Assembly (NCBI RefSeq): GCF_008831285.2
Contig: NC_045139.1
Span: forward strand, 29,801,206 to 29,865,205
Source of the DNA: Nymphaea colorata
Taxonomy: Eukaryota > Streptophyta > Magnoliopsida > Nymphaeales > Nymphaeaceae
Direction: 5' to 3'
Length of the DNA stretch: 64,000 nt
In this document: positions 12,526 to 24,321 of the stretch, piece after piece
Position numbering within the stretch: position 1 is the stretch's first letter
Layout: each line of letters opens with the position of its first letter
Made by a program: the position numbers and the translations under genes
Notes under the pieces: generated by a model
The model's input: the letters and a program-made list of their open reading frames with translations, nothing else
Told to the model about the DNA's origin: nothing
Databases searched by the model: none

Positions 12526-13192
12526 ACAACCTTCATACACGATCTCAGAAAACAGGGGAGGACAAAAGAGGAAAAAAAGACGAATAGAAGGTGGGTCTGA
12601 AAGGCTACTAATAAGGGAAGACCATGCAGAGACAATAACACTAAAGAAAAAATGGTAAAAAGTAAAAATGTGAACCTGATACTCAGCCGCGGCGAGAGAA
12701 AGAGAGATGATTTTCAAACTTAAATATGAGATCATAGCAATTAAGTACATACAAATGAGCAGTTGACGAGAGGCGAAACCGCCCTCTCTCTTCTCGTTCC
12801 TAAGGTCCAAAGCTGTTTTGAGACATGAGTGGTCATATAATACACTCTTCAACTCGAGTGTCGCATATGCTATCATTTCCAGCCTAGATGAGACACGTGC
12901 AGGAATCAAACTGGAGACACATCATCAGCATGATGTCAGCTATGCTGTCCACGGACATTTAAGTAAAGCCCCATGTGAATGATCCAAATTCATAATTCAT
13001 ATAATTCATAAAGGTTGATTGTTATTTAAAGACAGGGGAAAGTTTTAGTACTTATATATATGAGGCTACCACTATGAAATATAATGGTACAATTTAATAT
13101 TTATTCATATTTATGTACACTTAATAAGTTTTATTCGGACCATAAATATCTCCATACTACTGTATGCGTGCACGTCAATTAGACTTTGATAA

Positions 13193-13195
<3 letters not shown>

Positions 13196-13251
<56 letters not shown>
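13196..13251. repeat. (AT)n microsatellite
   Basis: About 56 bases of alternating AT directly upstream of the composite element at 13285-14058. Confidence 0.95.
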
Positions 13252-13253
<2 letters not shown>

Positions 13254-13284
13254 GGTTATGCATACCTAACTTGAGGTAGGTGTT

Positions 13285-14058
13285 GACAAGGGCTGCCAAC
13301 TGGTCCAGTACCAACTGGATCCGACCCAGATCCAAATACTTAAATATGGTACTTATAAAAACAGACCCGACCTTAGTTCGGCCCAATTTTCACCTGTACA
13401 AAGCTGTTTGGGATTGGAACATATTATTTTTTGCCGTTTTTTGCCCCAGAACATGACCTCACACAAACCAAGTCAAGCCAAGCTTGGCTAGCTCGAGCTC
13501 GACTCGGTTTAAAAAACTTGAGCTCGAGTTTGGCTCGAACTCGACCCGAGCACCTTATAGCAAGCTCGAGCTCGACTCAACTACACAAAATCAAGCTCGA
13601 ACTCGACTCGTTTAACCCATTTAACTCGTTTAGGTGTCAACTCATTTAGCATTAACTCCTTTAACTCGTGTAACTCGTAACTTATAAAACCGGTTTTAAT
13701 AATATTATATAGTGTATCGGTTTGCGAGTCAAGTCGAGTATAAATAAATCGAGTTCCTGAAAGCCGAACTCGACTTCTTTATCGTTTCATGTGTCTTTGT
13801 AAGTTCAAACTTGACTCGTTTATAAATGAATCGAGTACAAGCCGATTTTTTTTTTATCAAGTTTGAGTCAAACTCGAGTTGGCTCGACTCTTTGTGCAGC
13901 CCTAGATCGGACCTAGGTGATCTGGAACATCGGTATTGGGTACGGGTAGAACCCGATCGGACACAAACCCAACCCTTTGGCAATATGCCAGTGTCCCCAT
14001 GAAGAGGAAATCTACATTGGATCCGAGCCAGACCTGACCCATTAATAGTGCTGCCGAG
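13285..14058. mobile_element. Composite of two hAT-like small elements, probably nested
   Basis: The outer parts (about 13285-13430 and 13908-14058) are rich in GATCCGACCC- and ACCCGATCGGA-type words; they open with AGGGCTGCCAACTGG and close with GACCCATTAATAGTGCTGCC, which are weak inverted ends. Between them lies a block with repeated GAGCTCGACTCG and TTTAACTCGT words that ends with TTGTGCAGCCCTA. The inner block is closely similar to 36066-36300 (shared ACTACACAAAATC, TTTAACCCATTTAACTC). I infer that the inner element inserted into the outer one. The left edge of the inner element and any target-site duplications are not clear. Confidence 0.5.
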
Positions 14059-15669
14059 AGGGACTGCACAAGGAGGACTCCAACGGATGCAAACAAATGA
14101 GATTGAGCGAATCCAAGAAAAATGGAGAAGTGTGTCTTGTGAAAACAAAACAATAAGACAAGAGCCCAACCAGGCAGCTTGGATCTTACTGTGTACAATG
14201 CCCACATTCTTCCTATCCTCTTTTGTTTTCTACTTTTTCTTTATAATAAACCCCTTTCCAAAAAATTACAAGAAAAAAAAAAAATTCAAACTTATCATTG
14301 GGAATATGAACCAATAAAAAAAAAAGAAAAAGAAAAATCAGAAGACCCTGTTGCTACATTGAAACTTCTCAGAGGCATATGTGATTTTGATCGCTCTGCT
14401 GACATCAAGAACTACGGAGAACGTGAACTTTGTCGTGTTATTTACTAAATTAATACTGGTAAGGATATCAGGAACTGCAATCCAAACAAGTCCTCAAGCA
14501 CCATTGTCTCCAAACCAGTGATACAGTTCTCAGCAAGATGGCTCAATTTTTTCAAGTCCCTGATTGGTAAAGCTTCTTCATCTGGCTTCAACGTCGCCGG
14601 CAGGCGAGGTTTCCGACGAATTTATGAACAAACCAGAGACTGCCCCCGGAATCTGTTTCCCTTACTTTGGAAGCTGAAAAAGCACATAAGGAGGCAAATA
14701 TTTCCTTGAACTTGAATACTTTCCTAGGAAAACAGGCCCCACATAATTTGTCCACCGAAGGAAAAAGGCTGGGAAAGTGGGCCACTTCAGCCCTTAAACT
14801 TGGTCTGGACCCACTTAATTGAAAAATGGCCACTAAAGCTCAGGCCTGGCCTCTGCCCATGTGCTGCAGAGGGGAACCCGCATCTTATGCCAAGTTCAGA
14901 GAATGCTCTGATGCATTAATCAGAGCAAGCTGGGAGACAAAAGGATCGTCTCACAAATCACCACCCACTAGAAGGAAGAATAAAATAAGAAGGGGCCGTG
15001 CCGGAACCAGACATTTTTGGCTAAGGCGCACCCACTATATATTTGAAGGGCATTTTATATGTAAATATGAAAATATTTGACGTTAGCAGATTTTTATTAG
15101 ACTGTATAAGCAATTGCCCACACATGCCCACATGCGCGTCCGGATGCACTATATCAGATCCAGATTAGATTAATGAAGGTACATAGTGTGTTTTTAATAA
15201 TAAGGACACCTTAATGGGGTTCAGATCCCTTAATGGGTGTGTCCACCTACGAGGTAGTCGGCTCTCAGCATCGGATGCCAAATGGTAGGGCCCGCCATAA
15301 CCCTTAATTGATGGCACATGCAAATGATACATAAAGTAGGTCATTAGGTGCTAAACAAGTCTTTATGTATGAGAGAGAAAGAGAGAGCTAATTTTTTTTT
15401 TCTCAATGGGTTTTAGATTCATTAAGAATGAATCTAACAATTGAAAGCATTGAAAGGAAAAGCATATTAAACAATACTCGGCAAGAACGTTTTTCCTTCT
15501 TTTCTCTTAATTGTCGGGGTGATCAGGAGGAGCATTTCATCCCACCACCCAACAAGGAGTGCAAGTCATTATGAGTTGATGCACCTAATATTAAAACTAG
15601 AAGCTAGCCGCCTACCGGATGCTTGTGGTTGCCTATGATCAAACCAAACTAGCCTCTACTCACCTCTTT

Positions 15670-15986
<317 letters not shown>

Positions 15987-16084
15987 AATCTTTAGATTGA
16001 ACGACCCTTAAGTTGTCTTTAAATTGAGAGTTTGAAAGAAAAACTTAATTTGAGTAAAAGGCCCACACAATTTTCTTCTTGGTG

Positions 16085-16430
16085 GTACATTTGAAAGGAG
16101 CGCAACAACAGGATCTTCAAGGGCACATTTTCATTGCCGAATTTTGTGGCTCGTCTTGTGCAGGAGAATGTCTATTTTGCTATTCGGCTATGGCGCCGTC
16201 CTCCGTCTACGGCTGGGTGGTTGTGTTGTTCTGTCTATCCACTCTCTCCTTATTATTTCGTTTTATTGTATAGTTGTCTTCTATATTTCGTTTTTTTATT
16301 TTTGTCTTTACGATTTGTTCTTATATCTAGAGAACTTCTTGTCTCCAAATTTTGTTATGAATTTTCATTTTATCGATGCTATCTCTCTCTCTCTCTCGTT
16401 TTTTGTTGAAGTAGCTAGATTCTAAGATAC
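16085..16430 (+). mobile_element. LINE (L1-type) 3' fragment, second copy
   Basis: The frame reads KERNNRIFKGTFSLPNF and then LVQENVYFAIRLWRR, homologous to the end of plant L1-type ORF2 and to the copy at 12230-12525 on the opposite strand. The shared text continues into the 3' untranslated part. A run of 17-18 A residues lies close downstream at about 16485-16501, compatible with a LINE poly(A) tail if a short insertion separates them. Strongly 5'-truncated and non-functional. Confidence 0.65.
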
Positions 16431-17005
16431 AAATGTGATAATCTGCAAGCTAAATGAGTTGGAATCCAGGTCAATCCGAGCAAGAAAAAAAAAAAAAAAA
16501 ACAAGTGAGAAGAAAGTAAGTTCCCGTTAACAACGAATTTAGAGCACAAATCTGAAGCCAGATCCATTAGGTCCGCACAAATTCAGATTAGATAATAGAT
16601 AAAAGGCTATAGGGAATCTTAATTAGACCGTGTTCAGTATGAATTGATACATTCTACACTAAATCCAGATGTACATCCAGTCGAGCAAAATAGGTGCCTA
16701 AACACGATCCAAATCCAATCCATTGTTTCCTTCCTCCTGTATCATATTTTTTTTTGAAGTGGCCTCTAAGTGTAAGTAAAATTAATCATTCACATGAATG
16801 CTTCCAGAAGGTCCATATGAACTTCAGAAGCAAACTATCTGGATCCAGGACACCAAATAAATTGGAGATCGGTCCGAATTGAATGGGATACGACCAAAAA
16901 TAAGAGGGAACGCACTCTAGGACAAGTCAATATATTGGAGGCTGCAATATTGTCAGAACAAGGTTATGGGTTCAACTGAAAGTAGCAAAACCCCCCATAC
17001 CAGAT

Positions 17006-17200
17006 CAGTGGCGGAGCTTGGTATGGGCCACCAACTTATGGGGGCAGCTGCCCACACAGTCCTACATAATTTATTTTATTTACATATTGGTTCAATATAG
17101 AATTTAGTTTATTACATATTAATGCCCATCCAATCTAAGATTTATTGAAATTAATGTCACTTATCCACAAATTTTTGAGTTTACCACTGGTTCTGGATCG
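17006..17200. mobile_element. Partial element beginning CAGTGGCGGAGC
   Basis: The sequence CAGTGGCGGAGCTTGG at 17006 is a terminus commonly seen on plant small transposons and is followed by GGGGGCAGCTGCCCACAC, the palindromic motif shared with the family at 17509 and 56123. The right boundary could not be identified, so the end given is approximate. Confidence 0.45.
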
Positions 17201-17508
17201 ACCAGATCTATTAGAAAAAACCTGATAACATTAAAAGATGAGATAAGAAAGGTTACATATCTTAAGAAATCAAGGCCTTTATTATGCAGCTACCTGCATA
17301 TGCTACTCCCTTGATCACGATCCGGTTGAACACGGAAATGGAAGACATAGAAAAGTCGAATAATGATTTAGTTGGTTTTCTGGTGAGTAGGAGAAGGTGA
17401 AGCATTTCATTATGTCGCCTTACTGAAAGCCGAAGCCTCCATCCCTTCCAATCAATAGTAAATCTGCTGCTGCATAACAAACGCCACTATTTCTTCAAGA
17501 CAGGTAAC

Positions 17509-17685
17509 CACTCGCGGAGCCACATGGTGGCTGGTGAGGGCAGTTGCCCACACTAGCCTTACAAAATTAATTTAATATATATGTTAATCTTTTGATATAT
17601 TTGATTGTTATACATATAAGTGCCCCAAAAAAATTAAAGGTTTTGAATGAGTGCCCCCCAGAGAAAATTTCCGGCTCTGCTAGTA
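17509..17685. mobile_element. Small hAT-like element with 8-bp target-site duplication
   Basis: The ends are inverted: CACTCGCGGAGCC on the left and GGCTCTGCTAGTA on the right. The flanks are CAGGTAAC (17501-17508) and CAGCTAAC (17686-17693), a 7/8 match and the 8-bp duplication length typical of hAT transposition. The interior carries the near-palindrome GGGCAGTTGCCC followed by an AT-rich body. The element at 56123-56307 is a full-length relative; partial ones are at 10295, 17006, 27660, 37633 and 38190. At about 177 bp it has no coding capacity. Confidence 0.7.
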
Positions 17686-20000
17686 CAGCTAACCTTTCTT
17701 ATCGCATATTCGGACCGGGTTTGCTGGTCATATTCCAGAACATGCAGAGTAAACCCGGTTGTAGAAGGGTCGGATATGGTATTAAAGGTCTTGCCATTTT
17801 TTGCCGTATCAGATCCGAACCTCATTCTGATCAGGATGTCCACATTATCTAAACTAAGAGTGCATTTTCTTCTTCAACAAGCAAATGCACTCTTGAGTCA
17901 AAAGGCGAGAATAAAAGAGAAAGAAGAAAAAAGTGCTACCCAACAAAGGTAGCTTGAAAGTGTATCAAGAAAATGTTCACTTGCATTTTTATCTAAAGCT
18001 TTTTCGGTGAGAAGGGTATAAGATTTTGATCTTTGCATATTACATGATGACACATTATTAAGATATGTTTGGATAGATGATCCACAAATCCTGTTTGAAA
18101 ATGTATTTGGATGTCAAACTCCTAATTTCAAAAATTTCACTATAATATTTACAAAAAAGTACTTTTCCTTCAAAATATTTATTTGTAAAATCTTAGTTAG
18201 TTCTCTCCTTTCTTTATTATAAAAGAGCAGTGTCCATGTTATGCAACTAACATGGAAGGCATATTTCCCAAAGGGGCATTTTAATAATTTTATAGGGGAA
18301 AATTTCGAGCTCTCCTTTTGCCATTATAGAGAAAGGGTTTTTTGTTTAACTAAAAAGAGCATTTTAATCATTTCCAACTCATAATATATGGTTTTTCTTA
18401 TTAAAAACTATAACAAATAACCTGCTCTCTAGTGACACTGACTCTTTGAATTGTCAATTTTTGCATGTTCCCAAGGAAGAGGGATGTCATGAGCTGGAGA
18501 TGTAGCTAATAACTCAATTTCGCCAAATGTTGCATCTTATGAAAATACATTTAGATGGGAACTTTTGGATTTAGGTTCAATTTTAAATATTTTAGTTTGT
18601 ATTGGTAAACGAAATTATTGTTTGGAAGCCAGAAAATTCATTTTCATGTTTAATGAAGAAACGTAAAAACATAGTAATTCGACAGTAAGAAACACAGCAA
18701 TAATATTTCTCCATCACTCTCTCTTTACGTTGTTCGCACCCTTCCCTCCTATCTCTCACTCTCTTTTCTCCCTTCTCTCTTCCTTCTTATATGTTTCTTT
18801 GCTTACTTTGTTTTCTTTGTTTTTTGTCGCCTTTTTGTTTCCTTCGAGACTACTCGTCGCTTAATTTTTGTTTAATGAATTCTTATTTTGTCAGCTCCTA
18901 TCCCTCATTCTCTTTTTCTCCAGGAATCTCTCTGCTAAACTTATGATATGCCATCAAATATAAGCCATGGAAAGTCAATCTAGCTTTTCCTCTCTCTCTC
19001 TCTCTCTTAAATTGAATCGCATTGTGTTCTTGTTTTATGCATTTGTTAAGGTGCTTTAATATTGTCCTTTACTTATATATTATCACCTTAATTATTTTTC
19101 ATATTTTTCATTATTTGTATTAATATCATATGCCTTACTAATTTGATCTTGTATTCAACCCCTCGAAGCTTATGTCTAAGTTTATGACGGACTTTCCGTC
19201 GCTTAACACCGACTTCATCTACTAGGTGGAAGTGGAATTCTAAGTACGTTAAATCTAAAAGCACCTTTTTCATGTTCGATGTTTGTGCAGGGCATATGGC
19301 CTTTGCGCTGGGTACTGGGTAGTCATCACATTCCAAGAACACGATGTTCCATGCAATAAAAAATGTGCTATGATCCTTGTTACAATTCATATATCCAAGA
19401 TTTTGATATCTCAAATCACCTTCAAATTAAAATTGAGATGTAAATTGGCGTTTGGTAACAGGAACAATTGTTCTTAGAAATGCATGTTTCTAGAGCTTTG
19501 TTATGAGGAACTAACAAGCCTCTTCTTTCCCGAGGGGGAAGGCCATGCGAGCAGCGACAACATGTCCTCGAGAGACAACAAACAGTAGGAGAAAACTCTG
19601 GTAGAGCGAAGTGACGTGATGAGAATCTTTTGGTGGGCAGTGGGCTTGATTAGACCAGTTACTCATCCAATTGAAAAGAAGGTTCTCCTCTTATACGAAT
19701 TAGTAGTTATACCAATCGCACCTAAACTCCATTTTAATGAAACACAGTCATTACCTGCCATCGAATTCTTATCGGTAAGGTTTTGGTAAAGGAAAGTTAT
19801 TTCAGGATAGTAACGATATTCTGCTTTCACGTAGATATTCCTTGCAAAATTAACCGATGTTCGCATCTGCTTATACGTACAAAACTTCCAATACCACATT
19901 GAAATTTACCGAAAATGTCTGCACAGTACATCTTAGTAGTTCTTGCTCCAACCTAATTCATTAAACTAGTCAATCGTCACTTGCGCGCAAGTTTTATCAG

Positions 20001-20067
20001 TGGACGCGTTCGGGCAATCTATCTACGAAGGGAAACGCTTTCTCTCTGAGTGGGGAGTCTTCAAGAG
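20001..20067 (+). other. Possible 5' UTR exon of the RRM (BPA1-like) gene
   Basis: A GAG|GTAAGG donor follows position 20067, and a good acceptor (TTTCTTTGAACAG) ends at 21811, 53 bases before the ATG at 21865. Together they suggest a leader exon here and a leader intron of about 1.7 kb. The left boundary is not determined. This is inferred from splice signals only. Confidence 0.35.
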
Positions 20068-20919
20068 GTAAGGAGGATATATTTCTTGGTCGTTTTCTTC
20101 CATTTCTTGTGTGCAGAATCTCCGTTCCGTTTTCTTCTCGTTTGGGTCCTTCGTGCTCATGAAAATTGGCCTTGATTCTTTATTACCAATGGTTGGGCTA
20201 AGTGCCCACCTTCAATGTGTTGGTGTTTCAGGATTCCCCTGCTTTTCTGTTCGCAGTTCTTTCCCTGTGAATTCTTTTGCGTCAGTAGCCTGTACTCTAT
20301 GAGCAGATTAATCGAGAGAGAGGGAGATAGAGAGAGAATACTGACTAGAATCACTGGTTTTATAATTCGTGGCAGAACCAATTCGAAGGGGTTATTTTTT
20401 TCTATTCAATTTTCTCCCTTTTTTACAAGGTTGGGGAAGTTACTGCGGTTCCTGCCCAAATCACTCGAAAGCGTATTGTGCATTGTGGGCTATTAAGTTT
20501 TTAGTTTTTAGAATTTTCAGAAACCTTTATGTAATATCAACCTTCACAAGTTTAATTAAAAAACAGATAGAGGTCATAACTGGAACTGCAAGGTCCATCA
20601 AAAGGCAACAGACCCTGTGTATAAGCAAAGCCTCTAAATACACGCACTTACAGGACAAAGCATGTGGGTGCCATACCACGAAACCTCCTAAGGAGAGAGA
20701 GAAACTTAATCTCCTATTTTCAACGGTACCATATTCTGGGTAGGACCACAATTCTGCCAAATGGGGTCTCCATTTTTACTTCCAGATCTGTGCCCTTCTT
20801 CCATAATAATTGCTGAATCCCCTATCTGCAGCTGTCTCCATGTAACACAAGAACAAGTCTATACAAATTTTTGTATCGCTAATTTATGTTGTTTGTTGTG
20901 AAATTGGACTTCCTAAAAT

Positions 20920-21069
20920 AATTTTTATTTTGTGCAGAATATGCCCAATTTTGTCTTGTGATGTAAAACAGTATCTTTGTTTTGCATTTTGTATAATTTT
21001 TATTTTGTGCAGAACATGCCCAATTTTGTCTTGTGATGTAAAACAGTATCTTTGTTTTGCATTTTGATG
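20920..21069. repeat. Two-copy tandem repeat, 75-bp unit
   Basis: The unit beginning AATTTTTATTTTGTGCAG is present at 20920-20994 and again at 20995-21069 with almost no differences. It lies within the inferred leader intron of the RRM gene. Each unit contains TTTTGTGCAG, a plausible but probably unused splice acceptor. Confidence 0.9.
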
Positions 21070-21864
21070 TTTAGGGTATTGGAATGCAACTGTAACCATT
21101 TATTGACTTGGCAAGTAGGACATTAGATCACTTTTGTGGCACATTAATGGTGGTTGTAGGGAATAAAAGTTTAAAGACTGAGAAGCAGTACAATAACTCG
21201 GCACATGTTAGTTCACCCATCGTTCCTCATGTTTCTTGGTACATCTTTAAGCTTCCCTGGATGGTGACAGAATAAATGTGCAATAGCATGGTTACCATTC
21301 CAAGTAAAATATGGACTAAACTCTATGTTTATCTATAGTTTGAGCTTGTTATGACTTGCGAGTGACATCGATCATCCAAAAGTTCATCATCATATGTATT
21401 ATGAATGATGATTCTTCAGTTTTCTCCTCAAATTTGTCCTAGTAAATGATCATATGACGTGAATAGCACATTTTGTGATGCATATTTTTGTCCTGTATCT
21501 TGAAGCTTCCATCAGCTCCTTTAATCAACAATTTTGTAAACTTTATCCCATGAGCATCAATGTTTTCATTGGGAGTCCAAAATTGAAGTGAATCAGGTAG
21601 TCTGGTCTAAAATGTTACTCAGTTTTCTGTTCATCAACATTTGCAGTTTGGTTGAACATCTTAGATTCCAGCTTGGAATCCCAAAATCTTAGGATGTGAA
21701 GCATAAACTTTCTGAACATTATAAACAGAGATTCTTTCTTTGTCCTTTTATTTTCGTTGTTCTTTCCTTCTATAATGGAGCTAACAACTCTGTTTTCTTT
21801 TCTTTGAACAGTTATATCTGCTGAACTGAGGCTTGTACCAATAATTCCCTGTCGCTACAGCAGG

Positions 21865-21997
21865 ATGAGTTCACATATTTTTGCAGTAGAAGTCACTAAT
21901 CTGTCCCCTGAAGCGACAGAAAAGGATCTTTATGATTTCTTCGCTTTGTGTGGTAAAATTGAACATGTTGAGATCATCAGGTCTTGGAATCCTTTTG

Positions 21998-22037
<40 letters not shown>

Positions 22038-24017
22038 TTGTTAAATAGAAGTGCTCATGGCTGCATTTATGCTTGTTATGTTGTGTCTAACTTATATATT
22101 ATCTTTTTGATCTAAGTGGATGCTTGTCGTTGGATTATTTTGTATTTCACTGGATTATTTTGGTTTTCACTTTGACAGGCATGGAGAGCTTGCAACTACC
22201 GGTTATGTCACCTTTGAAGACTTTCATGCCATGGAGATGGCAGTCCTGCTAAGTGTGAGTTTTATTTGTGTTAGGGTACTGAATTGTGAAGTTGAAAATT
22301 GTTGTCACAGTTTATGTGCTTGAAATCCCAACACATAAGAAAGTTAAAATCTTAATATGTGATTTTGTAAGTTATAACATTACTTGTTAATGATTTAGGT
22401 CTATTCCATTTGAACCTGTAATTGCACGATTTACCAGATATTCAGGAATGTAAGAAAGCTGCATGTTAGAAACTACTTGAGCCAATTTTCTTCCTTTCAT
22501 TTTCTCCTATGGTCTACAAATGAGTTAAATGTGAATACTTTCAGGGTGCTACAATCCTAGATCAGAAAGTGTGCATTGCCCGTTGGGGTGATTATGATGA
22601 CTCTTATAGTCTGTGGGGTGGCTATTCGTGGAGTCATGATGGAGACACAATTTCGAAGGTACTTTTGTATATTCAACGTATTTCATTCTTTTCATGCAAC
22701 TATCAAGAAAACTGAAAATACCCTGGGATTGTGAGTGCTGATAACTAGAACCTCAAATATGTGTCTTATTTAACATCATTTGTCTATTATTTCACATCAT
22801 GTTTACTATTCTGATGCAGCTTGTTGGTTCTCGGGGCACTTAGAGATAAGCCTTTATAGTCTTCCCATTCAACTTGATTTTCTGTTATGTAGAGAAACCC
22901 ACTAGACGTGTCTATCAGTATTTGACTACCTTATTTAGAAGGTTAGATAGCTTAATTGTACATGTTCTTGTTTAAAACATATCCAAGAATGGCAGCGTAC
23001 CAACTTTTGAAATGGAGAATGTCCAAACTGTATGTTGTACATAACTCTGAAATGCTGGGGAAACTTCTAAATTATTGGACTTTTTTAAGTTTCGTATTTC
23101 TGAGCAACTAAGGATGAATGATGCCCAAAGCCCAGAATTTATATTGGGCATAGGACTTGTTAACGTGACAAGAAATATGTCTTTACAACTTTGCCTTCAG
23201 GAGGTTTCATGTTAGGAAACCTATTGTTTCAGGATGTTGGATTACAATGATTTTTTTAGTTAATTACACTGTTCTCATTGTAGTACATCTGCATCAGCTG
23301 AGATGCTCATAGCAGGAGATGCTGTTCATAAAATTATCTGAGTGGGACATTGTTATTTATGTAATATGGAGTTTCCTTCAGGATAATGCATCATAAAGGA
23401 AGGAATAAGTGGTATAAATATCAATGCCAAAAAAAAAAATGCTATGTTACTCTTGACCATGGGCCACGTTTAAAGACTTTTGACTGTTGCTTTGATTTTA
23501 TTATGTATTGGATAAATTCATGGAGTACGATTATAGCATCTTCTGAACTTGTCTGTTGCCTAACTAGGCCACACAAGAGAGCCACTTCGTGGCCACTCCA
23601 ACGGAAGCTGTAACAATGGCACAAGAAGTAGTTAAAACCATGTTAGCCAAAGGATACATCCTAGGCAAGGATGCATTGGCCAAGGCGAGAGAGTTTGATG
23701 AATCCCATAAAGTGTCTGCCGCAGCTGCTGCGAAGGTTTGTGAATTGAGCAAGAGAATTGGGCTCACTGACCGGATCAATGCAGGAGTTGATACGCTCAA
23801 ATCAGTGGACGAGAGGTACAATGTCTCTGGAATTACTAGCACAGCATTGGCAGTTACAGGCAGGGGTGTGGCAGCTACAGGAAGGGGTGTGGCAGCTGCA
23901 ACCAACGCCGTTGTTAAGAGCAGCTACTTCTCTGCTAGTGCTCTTTGGGTGTCTGATGCTCTTGCCCGTGCTTCTAAGGCTGCAGCTGAACTGGGAAGTC
24001 ATTCCAGTAAGAAGTGA
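21865..24017 (+). CDS. RRM-domain protein of the BPA1-like family (Arabidopsis AT1G14340 type)
   Basis: Four coding exons, 21865-21980, 22179-22254, 22545-22658 and 23568-24017, join in frame into 251 residues. The first 80 or so form a divergent RNA-recognition motif: AVEVTNLSPEATEKDLYDFF, an RNP1-like GYVTFEDF and AVLLSGATILDQ. Then come an acidic/aromatic linker and the family-specific C-terminal half (VTMAQEVVKTMLAKGYILGKDAL ... KSSYFSASALWVSDAL). Members of this family include BPA1, a partner of the lipid-transfer protein ACD11 in cell-death control; the exact role of this subgroup is less clear. The last exon carries an in-frame 21-bp internal repeat (GRGVAAT twice) absent from the downstream copy. 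The 3' half of the gene, from intron 2 on, is duplicated directly downstream. Confidence 0.9.
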
Positions 24018-24321
24018 ACTATTGAAACTTTTTATGCTCGACTGTACTGTGAGAATTGGCAATACAAGCTGGCCTTCTTTCTGCTTGGTTAAGCAAGGAC
24101 AGTTCCTTTCTGTAATGTAACTAATGATAATAGTAATGAGGCTTCCAAAATTTAACTAGTTCTTATGTCTGTTTTTCTTTTCCTTTTCGGATACCAATTG
24201 ATAATATGAATCATCTTCCCGGATCTTTAGCTGCATTTTGCTGTTAGTAGCTTGCTTTGATTCTATTTTTAAACAAAAAACAGGGGGTTAAGCAGGCTTC
24301 TGAATATTGCTGCGCTGCTGT
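22420..24321 (+). repeat. Tandem duplication, upstream unit (1.90 kb)
   Basis: This unit runs from intron 2 of the RRM gene, through coding exon 3 and the terminal exon, into the 3' flank. The sequence from 24322 on repeats it almost base for base. The duplication edges share the 4-bp word CTGT: ACCTGT|AATTGC at the left edge, GCTGCTGT|AATTGC at the junction and GCTGCTGT|GCATCT at the right edge. That pattern fits microhomology-mediated duplication. Confidence 0.95.

Noticed and set aside
12379-12909. 176-codon minus-strand open frame
   Set aside because: Only its 3' part overlaps homologous sequence, and that is the LINE fragment read in the wrong frame; the upstream part has no family resemblance.
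23589-24017. Stand-alone 142-codon protein starting at GTG 23589
   Set aside because: It is the last exon of the RRM gene, entered from the acceptor at 23567; GTG is not a plausible start here.
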